A stretch of 64,000 bases of DNA, from positions 1 to 64,000 of the forward strand of contig JADDOH010000169.1 of the NCBI GenBank assembly GCA_016648135.1, given 5' to 3'. Origin of the DNA: Agrypnia vestita (lineage: Eukaryota; Arthropoda; Insecta; Trichoptera; Phryganeidae). A program made the position numbers and the translations under genes. The notes under the pieces were generated by a model. The model had not been told where the DNA came from. It was given only the letters and a program-made list of their open reading frames with translations, and made no database searches. Within the stretch, counting starts at the first letter, position 1. Each line of letters begins with the position of its first letter. Below are positions 32,313 through 43,494 of this stretch, piece by piece.

Positions 32313-32765
32313 CAGGTTTATACATAATTAAAATACAACAAACGATTAAATGTAAAAGAAAAATAAAGGGTATAAATGTAAAAAGGTATATATATACATA
32401 GTTTAAACGTAATGAGGTTAGAAATATATGTAAAAAAGGTATATATGCAAAAGTGTGAAGTAGCAGGTTTATACATAATTAAAATACAACAAACGATTAA
32501 ATGTAAAAGAAAAATAAAGGGTATAAATGTAAAAAAGTATATATACATAGTTTAAACATAATGAGGTTAGACATATATGTAAAAAAAGTATATATGCAAA
32601 AAAGTGTAAAGTAGCAGGTTTATACATAATTAAAATACAACAAACGATTAAATGTAAAAGAAAAATAAAGGGTATAAATGTAAAAAAGTATATATACATA
32701 GTTTAAACATAATGAGGTTAGACATATATGTAAAAAAAGTATATATGCAAAAAGTGTAAAGTAGT
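32313..32765. repeat. Tandem repeat, three units of 151 bp
   Basis: CAGGTTTATACATAATTAAA recurs at 32,313, 32,464 and 32,615. The units differ by few bases. A repeated frame of about 50 residues on the minus strand is a by-product and rich in F/Y/I/L. Confidence 0.9.
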
Positions 32766-32818
32766 GATCTCAGAAATTTTTACTCACACAGTCACAGTGT
32801 AATTCACAGGCGCAGAGA

Positions 32819-33350
32819 ATGATACAAACAACTTTAAACAGAGCCCTTAAAACAATCTTCAACTTAAATCGATACACCAGAACCACTGACTTGTACAAAA
32901 TCACCGGCATGCTTAACCTAGAAGATCTGATATACGTGAAAAAGATAAAGATGATTTATAAAATAAAGAATAAATTATTAAAAACGAATATTATCCTTTA
33001 CCAGAATAGTGACATACATAAACAACACACAGGAACATGAGAATATATAATAAGTGATATATCGCGGACTAATAGAGAGATATGGTTTCCTATACAATGC
33101 GATGCATTTCTATAATGGAATCCCCAACTGCGTAAAAGAATTAAATAGTGTAGAACTATTCAATAAACAGCTGAAGGGACTTGTGCTGGGGAGGAGATAA
33201 CTGTTTTACAAATCAATGTGCTGATATTTAACCCACTGTGTGCCCACTTATTGTTATTTTATTTTCTGTCCCCTTATACCAGCATACATGGCTATTTAAT
33301 TTTAATTAATACAAATAATTAATGAATGTAGTGTGATCATATAAGAATAT
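32819..33350 (+). pseudogene. LINE-D RT C-terminus and 3' tail
   Basis: The plus frame reads TTLNRALKTIFNLNRYTRTT, DLYKITGMLNLEDLIYVKKI, MIYKIKNKLL, then, after stops and a shift, FLXWNPQLRKRIK: the QNKALRxIxxxxRYT, LY..NxLxxxxLI....xFxYKIxN and YNxxPxxIK boxes of CR1/jockey-like RTs. The 3' region ends AATGTAGTGTGATCATATAA then AATAAAATAAATATATTATT. Truncated and dead. Mariner copy 2 sits just downstream. Confidence 0.7.
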
Positions 33351-33415
33351 GTAAATAAAATAAATATATTATTATTGTAAAATATCTGATTTTTCAACAA
33401 TAATTATTTCTTATA

Positions 33416-34701
33416 TTAGGTCCTTACATATGAAATTGACGTTTAGTATGGGAGGAACATAAAGCCGATTTTTTTTTATTATAATATATTTATTTAATCA
33501 AAGTATGTACCATTGCTATCTATGCACTTTTGCCATCTCATAGGTAGTTCATCGATCCCTTTACTAAAAAAACCATTCGGACGGGAATCAATAAAATCTT
33601 TGAACGCGGTTTGGACTGCCCCATCGGAGTTGAATTTTTTCCTTTGCAAGAAGTTATCCAAATTTCGAAAAAAATGGTAATCTGTTGGGGCAAGGTCCGG
33701 AGAGTACGGTGGATGTCTTAGACATTCCAATTGAAGCTCCTCTAATTTGGTAGCCGTCTGTTGTGCAGTGTGTGGTCTAGCGTTATCATGAAGCAGCAGT
33801 GGCCTAGAGCGATTAACCAGCCTCGGTTGTTTAGCAGCTAGCTTTTCCATCATGGTTTGCAGTTGCTGACAATAGACATCTGCCGTAATCGTCTGGCCAG
33901 ATTTAAGAAAGCTGTAGTGAACGACACCAGCACTAGTCCACCAAACGCTCACAAGTAACTTTTTTGGAGTCAATTTTCGCTTGGGGCATGGTTTGGCTGG
34001 TTCGGCAGGGTTCAGCCATTGCGATGAGCGCTTCCGATTATCGTACAGGATCCACTTTTCATCACAGGTAATGATTCGATTTAAAATCCCTTCATTATTG
34101 TGCCGGTTGAGTAATGCAACGCAGCAGTCAACGCGCGTTTGTTGATTTGCTTCACTCAATGCGTGAGGTACCCACCTTTCAAGCTTTTTCACCTTACCAA
34201 TTTGCTTCAAGTGGATTAAAACAGTTTTATCACTAACACCGCAGCCTGTAGCTAACTCGGATGTGGTTTGCGATGGATCCGCTTCCACAATAGCCTTCAA
34301 TTCTTCATTATCAACTTTGGTCTCCGGCCGTCCACGGGGCTTGTTCTGCAGGTCGAAATTTCCAGAACGAAAACGTTGGAACCAAAAACGCACTATGTTT
34401 TCTTTTGCGGCACCGTCGCCATACACATCTTTAATCCTTTGAGCCGTTTCTGCAGCACTGGTGCCACGGTGAAAATCGTACACGTAAATAACGCGATATT
34501 TCAAGTTTTTCATTTTGTAAACTGAGTGACGCAAAGAAAAAAACAATTGAGGAAAAAACAAATGAATTATAATTTTCAAAACACAAATACACGAGTAAAT
34601 AGCTGTATAAATTTGGATTTGGAATTCCTAACCAAAGAGAAGATATTTGAGATCAAATTTGCCAGTACGGCAAAACGCCAATTTCATATGTAAGGACCTA
34701 A
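33416..34701 (-). mobile_element. Mariner transposon copy 2
   Basis: 1,286 bp with inverted termini TTAGGTCCTTACATATGAAA and TA duplications at 33,414-33,415 and 34,702-34,703. Both termini appear intact and the transposase frame is uninterrupted. Confidence 0.95.
33494..34513 (-). CDS. Mariner transposase (DD34D), copy 2
   Basis: 339 residues from MKNLKYRVIY. An upstream in-frame ATG at 34,579 would add 22 residues rich in F and L; I prefer the downstream start because it gives the usual mariner length. The enzyme cuts the element out and inserts it at TA. Layout: an N-terminal helix-turn-helix pair (about 8-115), a PRGRP hook, WVPHAL linker (WVPHEL in copy 3), first Asp in TCDEKW (about 151), second in HDNARPH (about 243), third in PTD after YSPDLAP (about 278), with 34 residues between the last two. 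Versus copy 3 it has several substitutions, e.g. YVYDF for YEYEF, and stops five residues earlier (FD then TAA). It may be functional but the WVPHAL change makes me less sure. Confidence 0.9.
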   Translation of the reverse strand: MKNLKYRVIYVYDFHRGTSAAETAQRIKDVYGDGAAKENIVRFWFQRFRSGNFDLQNKPRGRPETKVDNEELKAIVEADPSQTTSELATGCGVSDKTVLIHLKQIGKVKKLERWVPHALSEANQQTRVDCCVALLNRHNNEGILNRIITCDEKWILYDNRKRSSQWLNPAEPAKPCPKRKLTPKKLLVSVWWTSAGVVHYSFLKSGQTITADVYCQQLQTMMEKLAAKQPRLVNRSRPLLLHDNARPHTAQQTATKLEELQLECLRHPPYSPDLAPTDYHFFRNLDNFLQRKKFNSDGAVQTAFKDFIDSRPNGFFSKGIDELPMRWQKCIDSNGTYFD

Positions 34702-34841
34702 TATTTAATAAATTCCACCCAGCATACAATAAACATTAGAAACAAATTTGGAAAACAACATGAAAATCGCAACCCCCAGAACTGAAAGTATGACAATCTC
34801 AAAACAAACTTGTGATTTATAAACTAGTCCTTGAAAGGCGA

Positions 34842-35340
34842 TGGAATTGAAATATCTTGGTGTCAACGTAAACGCTGATGAAATGAACAAAAAGTGATGT
34901 TCTTGAAGAGCCAGGTGACGAAAGCTTCGGCTGCATCAGGATGTCTGAATAAAATAATATGGAACATGCAACTGAAGAGTAAATTCCCAATCTACAAAAC
35001 CTGTGTCAGACCGATAACGACCTGTGGAATTGAAACAAGAGCTGACACAGTTCACACTAAACCACTTCTGAAAACCACACAGATGAAAACCCTCAGTAAA
35101 ATAACAGGCAAGACTCCACGCAACAGATTGAGTAACACCACGATCAGAAAAATGTGTGATATCCAAGACGTTTTCAGATGGGGGAGACAAATGATGAGGT
35201 ATTGGAGAGACGTTGTGGAAATAATGGACTCCAAAAGACCACCACACCTTGCCCGACATGGGAATCCAGAGGGAAGAAGGATGCCTGGAAGAACCCCCAG
35301 ACGCGTTTCGCCTTATGAGGGGAGGGTATTATTAATGTAA
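34842..35340 (+). pseudogene. LINE-C RT C-terminal fragment
   Basis: LKYLGVNVNADEM, then after a stop GCLNKIIWNMQLKSKFPIYK, TCVRPITTCGIETRADT, LLKTTQMKTLSKITGKTPRN, CDIQDVFRWGRQMMRYWRDV and GRMPGRTPRR. This is the abundant insect LINE C-terminus (IYKTxxRPVxTYxxETRAxT, TTEMxxLRxIxGKT, RPPGRPPKRW), slightly decayed. 148 codons stay open. A solo LTR begins four bases after its end. Confidence 0.78.
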
Positions 35341-35344
35341 ATAT

Positions 35345-35978
35345 TGTCACGTGTCGTGGCTGCAGGAGGAATTAATGAAAACGCTGGGATTTAATACACG
35401 ATTTATTAATTACTGATTAATTAATTAAACAAACAAGTCTCTTAACACTATTTAACTTAACGCTATTATTTAAATTAAACTGTTTCGCAAATTTATCACT
35501 TGTAAATATACAATTTATATTCGCTTTAACACTTTATTCACTGTTCACTAAAATATTCCATCAATTTCCGCACTGATTAATTTCACTTCGGTTTATTTCG
35601 CTACGTAAGAACTTTCTAGAATCGCTGTCGAATTACCGCTCGCTTGGCACCACTGGCTTCTCGCAATTCGCCGCTACCGCTCGCTTGGCCGGCCTGGCCC
35701 GCAGCTCGCGGCTGCCTTCCCTTCTATTATCGCTGTCAACGCGCACGGAAAACAACTCACTCTTTACTCCCGTATGTCGTATTTATATTGGTTAAATGTT
35801 GTTATCTAGACGTTTCCAGTGTTTATTCGCAAGTTCTCGTAAATTCCAGATGTTCCTAGGTCGTTACAGACGTCTCTCGAAAGTTGCAGGTAATTCCAGA
35901 TCCTTCGGTACTATTGTGCCAACTTCAAACAACTTTCACTTGATAGAAGTGCGTGATTCTTTATTTAGCCTCGTTACA
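35345..35978 (-). mobile_element. Solo LTR, minus orientation
   Basis: The reverse complement of the LTR at 56,335-57,008, 634 bp versus 674. In element orientation it starts TGTAACGAGGCTA and ends CGACACGTGACA (TG...CA). Shared blocks: CGAGCGGTAGCGGC, GATTCTAGAAAGTTCTTACG, GCGAATAAAGTGTTAAA, ATTCCTCCTGCAGCCACGAC. Flanks are ATAT and AAAT, so a 4-bp duplication is not clear. No internal coding region is next to it. Confidence 0.85.
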
Positions 35979-37264
35979 AAATTTTACATTCAACAACTTT
36001 TTAGATTGATGTTCTTATTTTCATCTATAAACTTACTTACAAAACAATAAAAAATATGTATATTTGGATAGCTAGTTATAAATAATTAATACCAGGCTTG
36101 TTAAATATAAGTGTTTGATTTGTTACCCGTCACCACGATGCCATGATAATATTTATGGATGGATATAATTATATATATTTTATGGATATCTTCTTTTCTC
36201 TTTATCAGCCATACTTGCCTTAAAATGTTTTTGGTGCTAATATCGCCTTAAATTTAAGATATAATAAATGACCGCGTTGAATCTATATTTCGACACAAGT
36301 CATTGCGTTACGTTTAAATACACAAATACATTGAAATAACACTGCAACGGTTAGACGTAGGTAATTCACACATTTTTACCAAATGGATTTATCTGTTTTT
36401 TGTCCTTAATCCTTCGAATAAGATGAATATGAATCTTTGTATCTTTAATGCTTTTTGTAAATATAAACTCAAATAAATAGGCTTTTGGTAAACTAATGTT
36501 TTTATAAATTTCTCTCCCACGAACGCAAAAATTATAGCTTAGACCTTAAAATATCACAATAGCTTTTTTTTGCACACAGTGATCCAAAAATTACAATCTT
36601 TGTTGCCAAGCACATTCAGTTGATGAGCCAATTTCGAATTATTGAGATTAACCATCAAAGTATGTCATTGTTCTAAGCATTTTTGAAAAATTAATATCAT
36701 ACAACCGCATCAAAATATCCTAACATAAAAATTTGACAAAATTAAGGATTACGTTTAATTTGGATTTGAATATTGAGGTTTGGTAGGATGTTATTACATT
36801 TTCCCCCTCCTTGTCGGTATCCGAGAGCACTTTGGAAAGTTTGAGGACGTTTCCAAGTTTCTTAATTCTATTTCGTAGGCATTCCACCTTTATTAATCCA
36901 TTTCGGTTCTGCACTTTCCGGTTCGGTTCTGACGGGATCGGGAAGTTAACGATGCCGAATTTTGAATATTAATTTTATTTGTTTGTTAATTAGGCGCACA
37001 CGGCGAACATATTATAAGTTGTTTTATTCAGTATCTTAATGTTGAGACAATTTGAGATGTATTATTTCAAGATGCCTTGTTTTAAGTGAAATACTAATTA
37101 GACGCAACAGTTTGTACTTGCTAACTTAATTAGTGATTTCGTACAGCGGTAACTAATTTGCTAAATTATTGTCTGTACACTCGTAAGTAATCAATAACTT
37201 CCTACGTTTATATTCAAGTAACATGAAGCTTGACTTTGAGCTTGCCTCATCTTGATCACGTCTT
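35979..37264. other. Intergenic; nothing recognised
   Basis: AT-rich single-copy-looking DNA. 36,720-36,960 is slightly less AT-rich (GGTTCGGTTCTGACGGGATC). A 64-codon minus frame is unsupported. Confidence 0.35.
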
Positions 37265-37390
37265 TTTTCTGCAGGTGTAGACATAAATAATACAACGCCA
37301 CACCCTTCTATCCTGGCCACTTTAGTTTCAAAAACATTCATACATCTTGTAATGCACGCTCTTCGGCTGTTGAAGCCTTTCGGTTGTTTT
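37265..37390 (-). pseudogene. LINE-A 3' end scrap
   Basis: The minus strand retains RRACITRCMNVFETKVARIE and the GCACGCTCTTCGGCTGTTGA block. About 125 bp; the terminal YPCG segment has decayed. Confidence 0.55.
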
Positions 37391-39160
37391 TTCCTTCGAT
37401 TGGTTCTTAAGCACATATATATGTATACACGCCATGCTTAATTTCTTATTTGATAATTTTGCTTTTTTTATTTTGTTTTTCTATGTTATGTTAAGCATTT
37501 CTTTTCTTTTATCCTCATTTTACTCTAACTACTATTTTTTCTCTATTGTTACTATGCATACTACTTTAATAATGTTTGTTTCTGTGTGAGAGAGGTACAG
37601 TGAGTGTACTTTTTGAGACTTCTCCGGGTCGCGTCGCCCTTTACACAACGTGACACGGAGATGGCCTTTTAGAGTAAAAAATTGTCAACCTGGCGACGTA
37701 TGAGTAGGGTCGATATGTCAGCTTTCGCTCATAAAACGACCCTGAGAATCCATTCACTTTTAAAGCTTTTATAAGGTCCATTTACTATTGAAGCTTTTAT
37801 ATGGTAATCTCCTCAAATTCATTATGCCAGGCACTTCGCGAATACCCCATATAATTTATTTTCATCATTTACATATCCTTGCTCTTACATTTTACATGAC
37901 CGAATCATCTTAGTGATCTTTTCTTTATTCTACCTACTAAGAGACAATCGAGTATATTTTAAATAATTGTTAATCTATAAACTGATAAAAAATGCCGTTT
38001 TTTTCAAATAATATTTCAAAATGAATAAGGAACAATAATAGGAATAAGGAAGGAAATTAAGGTTTTGTGACTGCATGACTCGTGAGAAGTCCTTTTTTCA
38101 ATAACATTATAAAGTAAACGATTCTATACATATTTTTTAAATAATTGCAAAATGTGGCAGTTTGTTTACTAACAATTTATGTTTAAAAAAACACTGTTTC
38201 TAAAAAAATATTTTATTTTTCTTGTGGTTTTTTCCACCCTTTTCGCATAGTTGACAACTTTTTTACTTGAATAATAAAAATAATAAATATAATTATTTTA
38301 AAATAAAAACAAAAAATCCAAATCTTGGTCGATATTCCTGATTAGCTATTTAATCAAGCCGCAACGTATTTAAGACACAATATGCAGTGCTTTGATTAAA
38401 TATATGATATCAGGAATTCAGAATAGCTATTTAATTTTTTGTCAATTTTAAAATAATAATATCCATTCTTTTAATTTATTCAAGGAAAAAAGTTGTCCAT
38501 GTTTTATAAAAGGGTTGAAAAAAACGTACAACAATAGCATATTTTTTGAAAACGGTGTTTTTAAAACAAAAATTGTATGTAAGCAAACTGACGGCATTTC
38601 TAATAATTTTAATAAATTTAAGAAAATCGTTTACTTTGTAATATTATTTGAAAAAAGTTTTCCCACGAGTCCATACAGGCCAAAAGGCCCACAAGTGAAG
38701 CAATTTTCTACATTTTTTAAACATTGTAGGTTTGGTAATTTACTAATTGATTAAATAATTTAGTTTGTGTGATTTTAATAAGACATCTGTATTTAAACTT
38801 AATTTTAATGCGATATCTTTCCATATAAAAATGTGATAAAAAACCCAAGAAAAGATGTGAGAAAAAATGTGAAATTTTTGCATTTCGCCAGACGATCTCC
38901 TTAAAGGTTTTATTTCCTCTAAATCGTAGCTAAAATATTTTTTTCATAGAACAATTTGTTCATAAAATACTTAAACTTGTTAAAATAAAACACAAATTAC
39001 TTTGTTTTCACCACTATATTAGATTAAAAAATCTAGATGTTTCGAGAACAATGTTCTCTTCATCAGGATTATTGTGTACTTAAACTTGTTCTTTAATGTC
39101 ACTGTAGGACCATCGATTAGGGTCATCAATGATCTGTTGATGGTCTGTATGTTTAAAGAA
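37391..39160. other. Intergenic; AT-rich, ends in a Penelope-type tail
   Basis: 37,600-37,720 is GC-richer (CTCCGGGTCGCGTCGCCCTT). 38,210-38,760 is very AT-rich with a 79-codon frame of no known type. 38,940-39,110 looks like a minus-strand Penelope-type tail around the motif at 39,039. Confidence 0.35.
39039..39067 (-). ncRNA. Hammerhead-like motif in Penelope-type tail
   Basis: On the minus strand: CCTGATGAA, perfect hairpin GAGAAC-ATT-GUUCUC (DNA GTTCTC), then GAAAC. This is the cleanest of the copies here: CUGAUGA, stem II and GAAA are all present with one extra A before the stem. Downstream on that strand comes TATAGTGGTGAAAAC, matching the other copies. Whether stems I and III form is unproven. 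Confidence 0.5.
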
Positions 39161-39722
39161 AAAGTAACCCATAAAAACCAAGTTTTTATTATACTCCGTT
39201 TCTTTGTAAAATATAACAACAATTAAAGACGAATTAAAACATATAACATAACACTAAACTTACAGTAATTTAATATATTTCTAAAATGTCAGATGTTTTG
39301 AGCTTTGATAAGACACTTCATGCTTTGAAGATTAATTTCTAAAAACATTTGTCAGTCAATTTAGATTTTCGAAATTCGTAGTGAAGTACCTATTATGTAT
39401 ACCGACGGAGTAATTCAAATTTAGAAAATATTCCGAGACGTTATCGGGCCGCCGTTGCTAATAATTAAACTTTGGTAATGATTCCAATTTGAAAAAACCG
39501 TTTCTAAAAATCCGAAATTATACTATAATTATTAATTTTTTTTAACGAAAATTTGATAAATCTTTTTGATCGTCGCCACAAGTCTGCCTGAAAAGTTTCA
39601 GCTCGATTGGATTACGGAAAAAGGGTTAAAAATCGATCCAAAGTTTTTTCGTCAGATAAGCAGACAAGACGACAAGGAGACAAGCAGACGCTACGAGTTA
39701 AAAGAAAGGGAGTAATAAAAAT
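39161..39722. mobile_element. Repeat family A, copy 3
   Basis: The best-preserved copy. Left terminus CTCCGTTTCTTT after TA at 39,192; right terminus AAAGAAAGGGAG before TA at 39,713. The flanking AGTAACCCATAAAAACCAAG is shared with the other copies, so the true left end may be further out. Interior as in copy 1 (TTCGTAGTGAAGTACCTATT, TGTTATCGGGCCGC with small changes). Confidence 0.72.
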
Positions 39723-40152
39723 AAAACTAGCATTGACCATAGTTTTAAAATAGTTATATATGTAGTAGTGATATAAATATTCCGTATTCGAATTTCTATT
39801 TAAATAAAAAGTATATGTGTGTACAGTGTTAGTGTATAACGATACAATAAAAACTAATATTCCGATTGGTTTAGACTCGGTAGATCGTATGTATGGCGCC
39901 CGGGTCATAAAAAACTCCTACTATACCGTATACAATTTTCATAGCACGCATTAATTTTTTATTGCAGTGATCGATACATTTATGAACTATTTTATCTTCT
40001 CCTCTGCCGTCTCCATTTCACGGATGCTGGTGGCATCAGGACTTCAACGAGCACCATTGCGATGCTGAACTTATGACGTCATATTATTTATTTATTGAAA
40101 TCTATATTTTTTCCATTAATTATTAACATTAACATATATTTTACGTTTGCAT
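39723..40152. other. Intergenic; nothing recognised
   Basis: Mixed AT-rich DNA; a 98-codon minus frame overlapping family A's right end has no motif. Confidence 0.3.
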
Positions 40153-40330
40153 ATGCAGGTATAACAGAGCTAGTCCACAATACTTCGCAGGTGGATTCCT
40201 GCTTAGTTTATGTGTCTGAATATTCATGTCTGAAATGTTCAAACATCCATGACCTTATATTTTAAAGAAATTTATGAATTACGACCACGTCAGAAATAAT
40301 GAAAAAATCCAAACATTGGTGTCGCATAAC
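40153..40330 (+). mobile_element. Fold-back family B, left half
   Basis: GCAGGTATAACAGAGCTAGT, CCACAATACTTCGCAGGTGG, ATTCCTGCTTAGTTTATG and ACCTTATATTTTAAAG match left arms of family B. The right arm is absent. Confidence 0.65.
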
Positions 40331-41449
40331 TCACAAATTAAAATTAAAAATCAAAGTAAAGACAGTAATAAAATAAAAATCATATATGGAAATGAATAAA
40401 TAATTAAGTACGAACATGAAAACAAATTTAAACGATAACTGTTTGTTAAAATGACCTGGTTGTTTATAATATTCAAATTACTATTAACCGGTTTTTTATT
40501 TCAGATATATCTAACTCGTCTATAATATTATATACTTTATATTTAAAATTTATAAACCCTTTTTAATATCAAAAGAATGATCCATAACCAAAAAATGACT
40601 CGAAAATTCGGAATAATTATTGTTATGTATCATTCTTTTGTGCGGAATTTTTTGATACGAGTGTTAGGTTAAGGTCTGGTTTAGCATAAGAAGAAAAATC
40701 GTTTACCATCCCATTACCGATATTTTTTTACTTTAATTTTTATTTTATTTTATTTAGAAATCAAACAGCTTATTTAATATTAAGAAATATAACATATGGT
40801 ATAATAATAATATTAAGCCAATTATATGAATTCACTATATTACGTTTTATCGCATTTTGCTCTTAAGCTAACTAATTTATTTGAAACAGACAGTAAAAAA
40901 AAATTATAGCTAACTAATGATGTTTCAACAAGTCTCGAATAAATGATGGCACAAAAGAAAAGAATTAAAGAAAAATATACCTACATTTAAAACAATTTTT
41001 GAAGATCGAAGGGTGGTGTGGAAGAAGAGGAAGCCTGATGAAGGAAGATTTGGAACATGGAAAAGGATGTTAGTCATTTAATGATTTGGCCAAGTTTCAA
41101 CTTAAGTAATGGAAGGTTATCATAGAAAATGTCGAATGTGTTGGATGAATTAATTTTGTTGTAGGCATCTCACTGCAATTTATGAAATTATTTATTTGTA
41201 CTGTTTAGTGAAATTGGTACTGAAATGTTCTATTTGAATTTGGTCGTTCGATAGTGCAAGGAATTTTGGGCTGTCAAGATTTATTTGTTCGAATGGGTAG
41301 GTATGGTGAATCAGTAAAATTATTTAAAATATGTGAAGATATTAAATGTCACGTGTAGTTGTACGAGTTGAGATTGATCCGCCAGGGATAGGCCTACTGC
41401 GCGGCAGTTAAAAAACTCGCGCCAACAGCTGTACACAAAAATAACCCCT
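40331..41449. other. Upstream region; AT-rich, nothing coding
   Basis: A T-rich run at 40,725-40,760 resembles a reversed LINE tail. 40,970-41,400 is single-copy-looking DNA leading to the GC-rich block. No gene seen. Confidence 0.4.
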
Positions 41450-41860
41450 TTTTGGTTGCCCTTAGGTGCAGTCGCCCCCCCGAGTGCAATGGCCGCCAGG
41501 CGCGGCGACCCGCGCTCCCCGACCGGCTGCGCGCGCCTGTAGCGCCCCTCGGCCGCCTCCGCCGCCGCTCGGCCGCCTCCGCCGCGCTTCGGGCGCGCCC
41601 GCCGCCGCTCGGCCGCCTCCGCCGCCGCGCAGCCCCTCGGCGGGCATCGCTTTTCCTCGGCCGTTTCCGCCGCGCGTCGGGCGCTCCCGCCTCCCGCAGC
41701 GCGAGTCGCCCCCCAGTCTAGCCGCGCGGCCGAGACGCGAGCACGTGTACGCCCGCCGCCCGTCCGCCACACGCGCGTTCGCGCTGCCGCATCGACGCAC
41801 CGTCGCCGCGCGCACACACAACTGCGGTGTTCCGCTCTCCGACACCGCCGCCGATGAATG
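41450..41860 (+). promoter_or_regulatory. GC-extreme CpG block upstream of the semaphorin exon
   Basis: Very high G+C with dense CpG, in sharp contrast to the AT-rich surroundings. Inside, CTCGGCCGCCTCCGCCG recurs three times near 41,549-41,625, so part is a short tandem repeat. It lies 0.75-1.15 kb before the first ATG. Best read as promoter or 5' untranslated region. Frames of 131-165 codons are open on both strands but are only a consequence of base composition. No TATA box seen. Confidence 0.55.
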
Positions 41861-42605
41861 AAGGATTAATTGGCCATGCTGGTGCATTGTTTTCGTGTCA
41901 CGTGTGAAGTTGGCCGATGAATTCCTCCTGCGCCAATCGAAACGCGCCCTCGCTTTTCCGGTGTGTTTGGTGACTGCCGAAGTGTTTCTTATTATTGTGA
42001 CGAACGGAACGATCGTATCCGCGTTTTAAGAAATACACTTTTGCGATTATGTATCTGTATTTCTGCAGTTTAGTGCGAAGCTTGCCCAGTTAACAGTTCA
42101 AAATTCACGCAATTTCACAACAAAATAGGCTTGGAATCTCAAGTGTCAAACGCAAACGTCAAAAGATTTTCGACGTGCATCCGTCGTGTACTCTAATTTT
42201 CTCTATTATTCCTATAAGAATTAACTAAATTTGTCAACATTTCCGAACATTAGATTCAATTAAAAAAAAAATCGTAAAACAATTTTTTGTAGATGTTTCC
42301 GCATACAAAAAAAATCTTAAAAAATAGATATTCACTCATTAAACCTTAAACGATAAGTGTTAATAAAAAAATATTTAAATCTACATTAAAAACTTGCGAA
42401 ATTAAAAATCACAACATTGAACGGTTCGTCACAAATTGTTAGCACGCTCGATAATAACTAGTGCTGGTGAAGAAGTATCGCAATTGTGGAATTGATGCCA
42501 CGCGCTGCGAGTTGCCCGATTTCTCGCCGCGGTCAGTCTCGTGCCGGGAGATGTCAGTGTGAGGAGCGCACGCTTCAGTTCAGTGAATCAGCGCAGTGAT
42601 CAGTG
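41861..42605 (+). promoter_or_regulatory. Probable promoter / 5' UTR of the semaphorin gene
   Basis: AT-richer middle, then GC-rich again from 42,485. Arthropod initiator-like TCAGT occurs at 42,533, 42,554 and 42,575 just before the ATG; I could not find a well-placed downstream element or TATA box. The transcription start is therefore not fixed. A first non-coding exon could also end within this interval. Confidence 0.4.
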
Positions 42606-42729
42606 ATGTTCAGTGGGAAGATGGAGGCGGCCGCCGCGGGGCTGCTGCTGGCCGTGGTGCTGGCCGCCGCCGGCTGGGCCGAGTCCACCTGGCAGGACAA
42701 TGTCAGGCCGAAGATGTTCGTCCAATTAG
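42606..42729 (+). CDS. Sema1a: First coding exon, semaphorin-1A-like
   Basis: Sema-1a is a transmembrane semaphorin on neurons that steers axons through plexin A. This exon encodes only the signal peptide and first mature residues. Two in-frame ATGs are present (42,606 and 42,621); I favour 42,621 because AAGATGG is the better initiation context. It gives MEAAAAGLLLAVVLAAAGWA, a typical signal peptide, cleaved around GWA-ES, then STWQDNVRPKMFVQL. The W-x-x-D-V-x-P-K-M-x-V-Q-x-G string is what I know from the start of insect Sema-1a, just before the sema domain. The exon ends TTAG|GTAAGT, a consensus donor in phase 1. No sema-domain exon is in the window. Another semaphorin class is possible but less likely. 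Confidence 0.72.
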
Positions 42730-43466
42730 GTAAGTTCCACGTGAGGTGTATGGAAATAATACAGCCACCGCACAATTGACCGCAATTTTCTAAGTACGCT
42801 GCTAAATCCCTTTCAGATCCTTGAACTTCTTCTTTTTAAAATAGGCAATCCGCCCTTAGAGAGCGATTCTAAACCCTACACCCAACGATTTTGCTTATAA
42901 GAAATAAGGGGAAATGATCACTTCTTTAATACACGCAAAACACGGCATAATCCAAGAATATGGTCCCGTTATTCATGCAATGAAAATGAGTATATCACTG
43001 TATAATTGAATATCCTGATTACAAAATGAAAGATAATTGGCGCTTAAATAATAAGTATTAAATAAGATATTACACAAGTTTCGAAAATTGTACCTATCAT
43101 GCATTTTGAATGTCAGTCATTATTTTAAGAACCATTTAAAAGATATATAAAAGAAAAATAGCAAACCGTAAAGAAAAAAATATTATGATTTTGTGTAAAA
43201 AATATTTTAATCATTTAATCATAATAGAAAAAATCCAAAAATCACATTATATTAATAAACCCAAGCGATGTAATTTTATTTAATTAAAATAATTCTAATC
43301 TAAATTAAACAAACCAAACCTAATAACTTAACATAGCCAAAACAAATAACTTAAAATACAAAAAGTACCTATGTTCAACTCAGCATGGTTCAAGACCAAA
43401 AGTTCCTGATTCAGGAGTATAAAAGTGAATAACTCACTTTATATTATATAGTTTACGTTGTATTCT

Positions 43467-43494
43467 CCTGAAGAAGGGACCTTTGGTATGAAAC
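43467..43494 (+). ncRNA. Hammerhead-like motif in Penelope-type tail
   Basis: CCTGAAGAAGGG, hairpin ACC-TTT-GGT, then ATGAAAC. Preceded by TTTACGTTGTAT as at 26,250. Core order is kept with one core change (CUGAAGA). Confidence 0.4.

Noticed and set aside
32318..32699. Two overlapping 76-residue frames with a repeated segment, hydrophobic
   Set aside because: By-product of the 151-bp tandem repeat; AT-rich DNA read in one frame gives F/Y/I/L-rich strings.
41320..41887. Overlapping open frames of 131-165 codons on both strands in the GC-rich block
   Set aside because: The block has so few A/T bases that stops are rare in every frame; products are alanine/arginine/glycine runs without domains.
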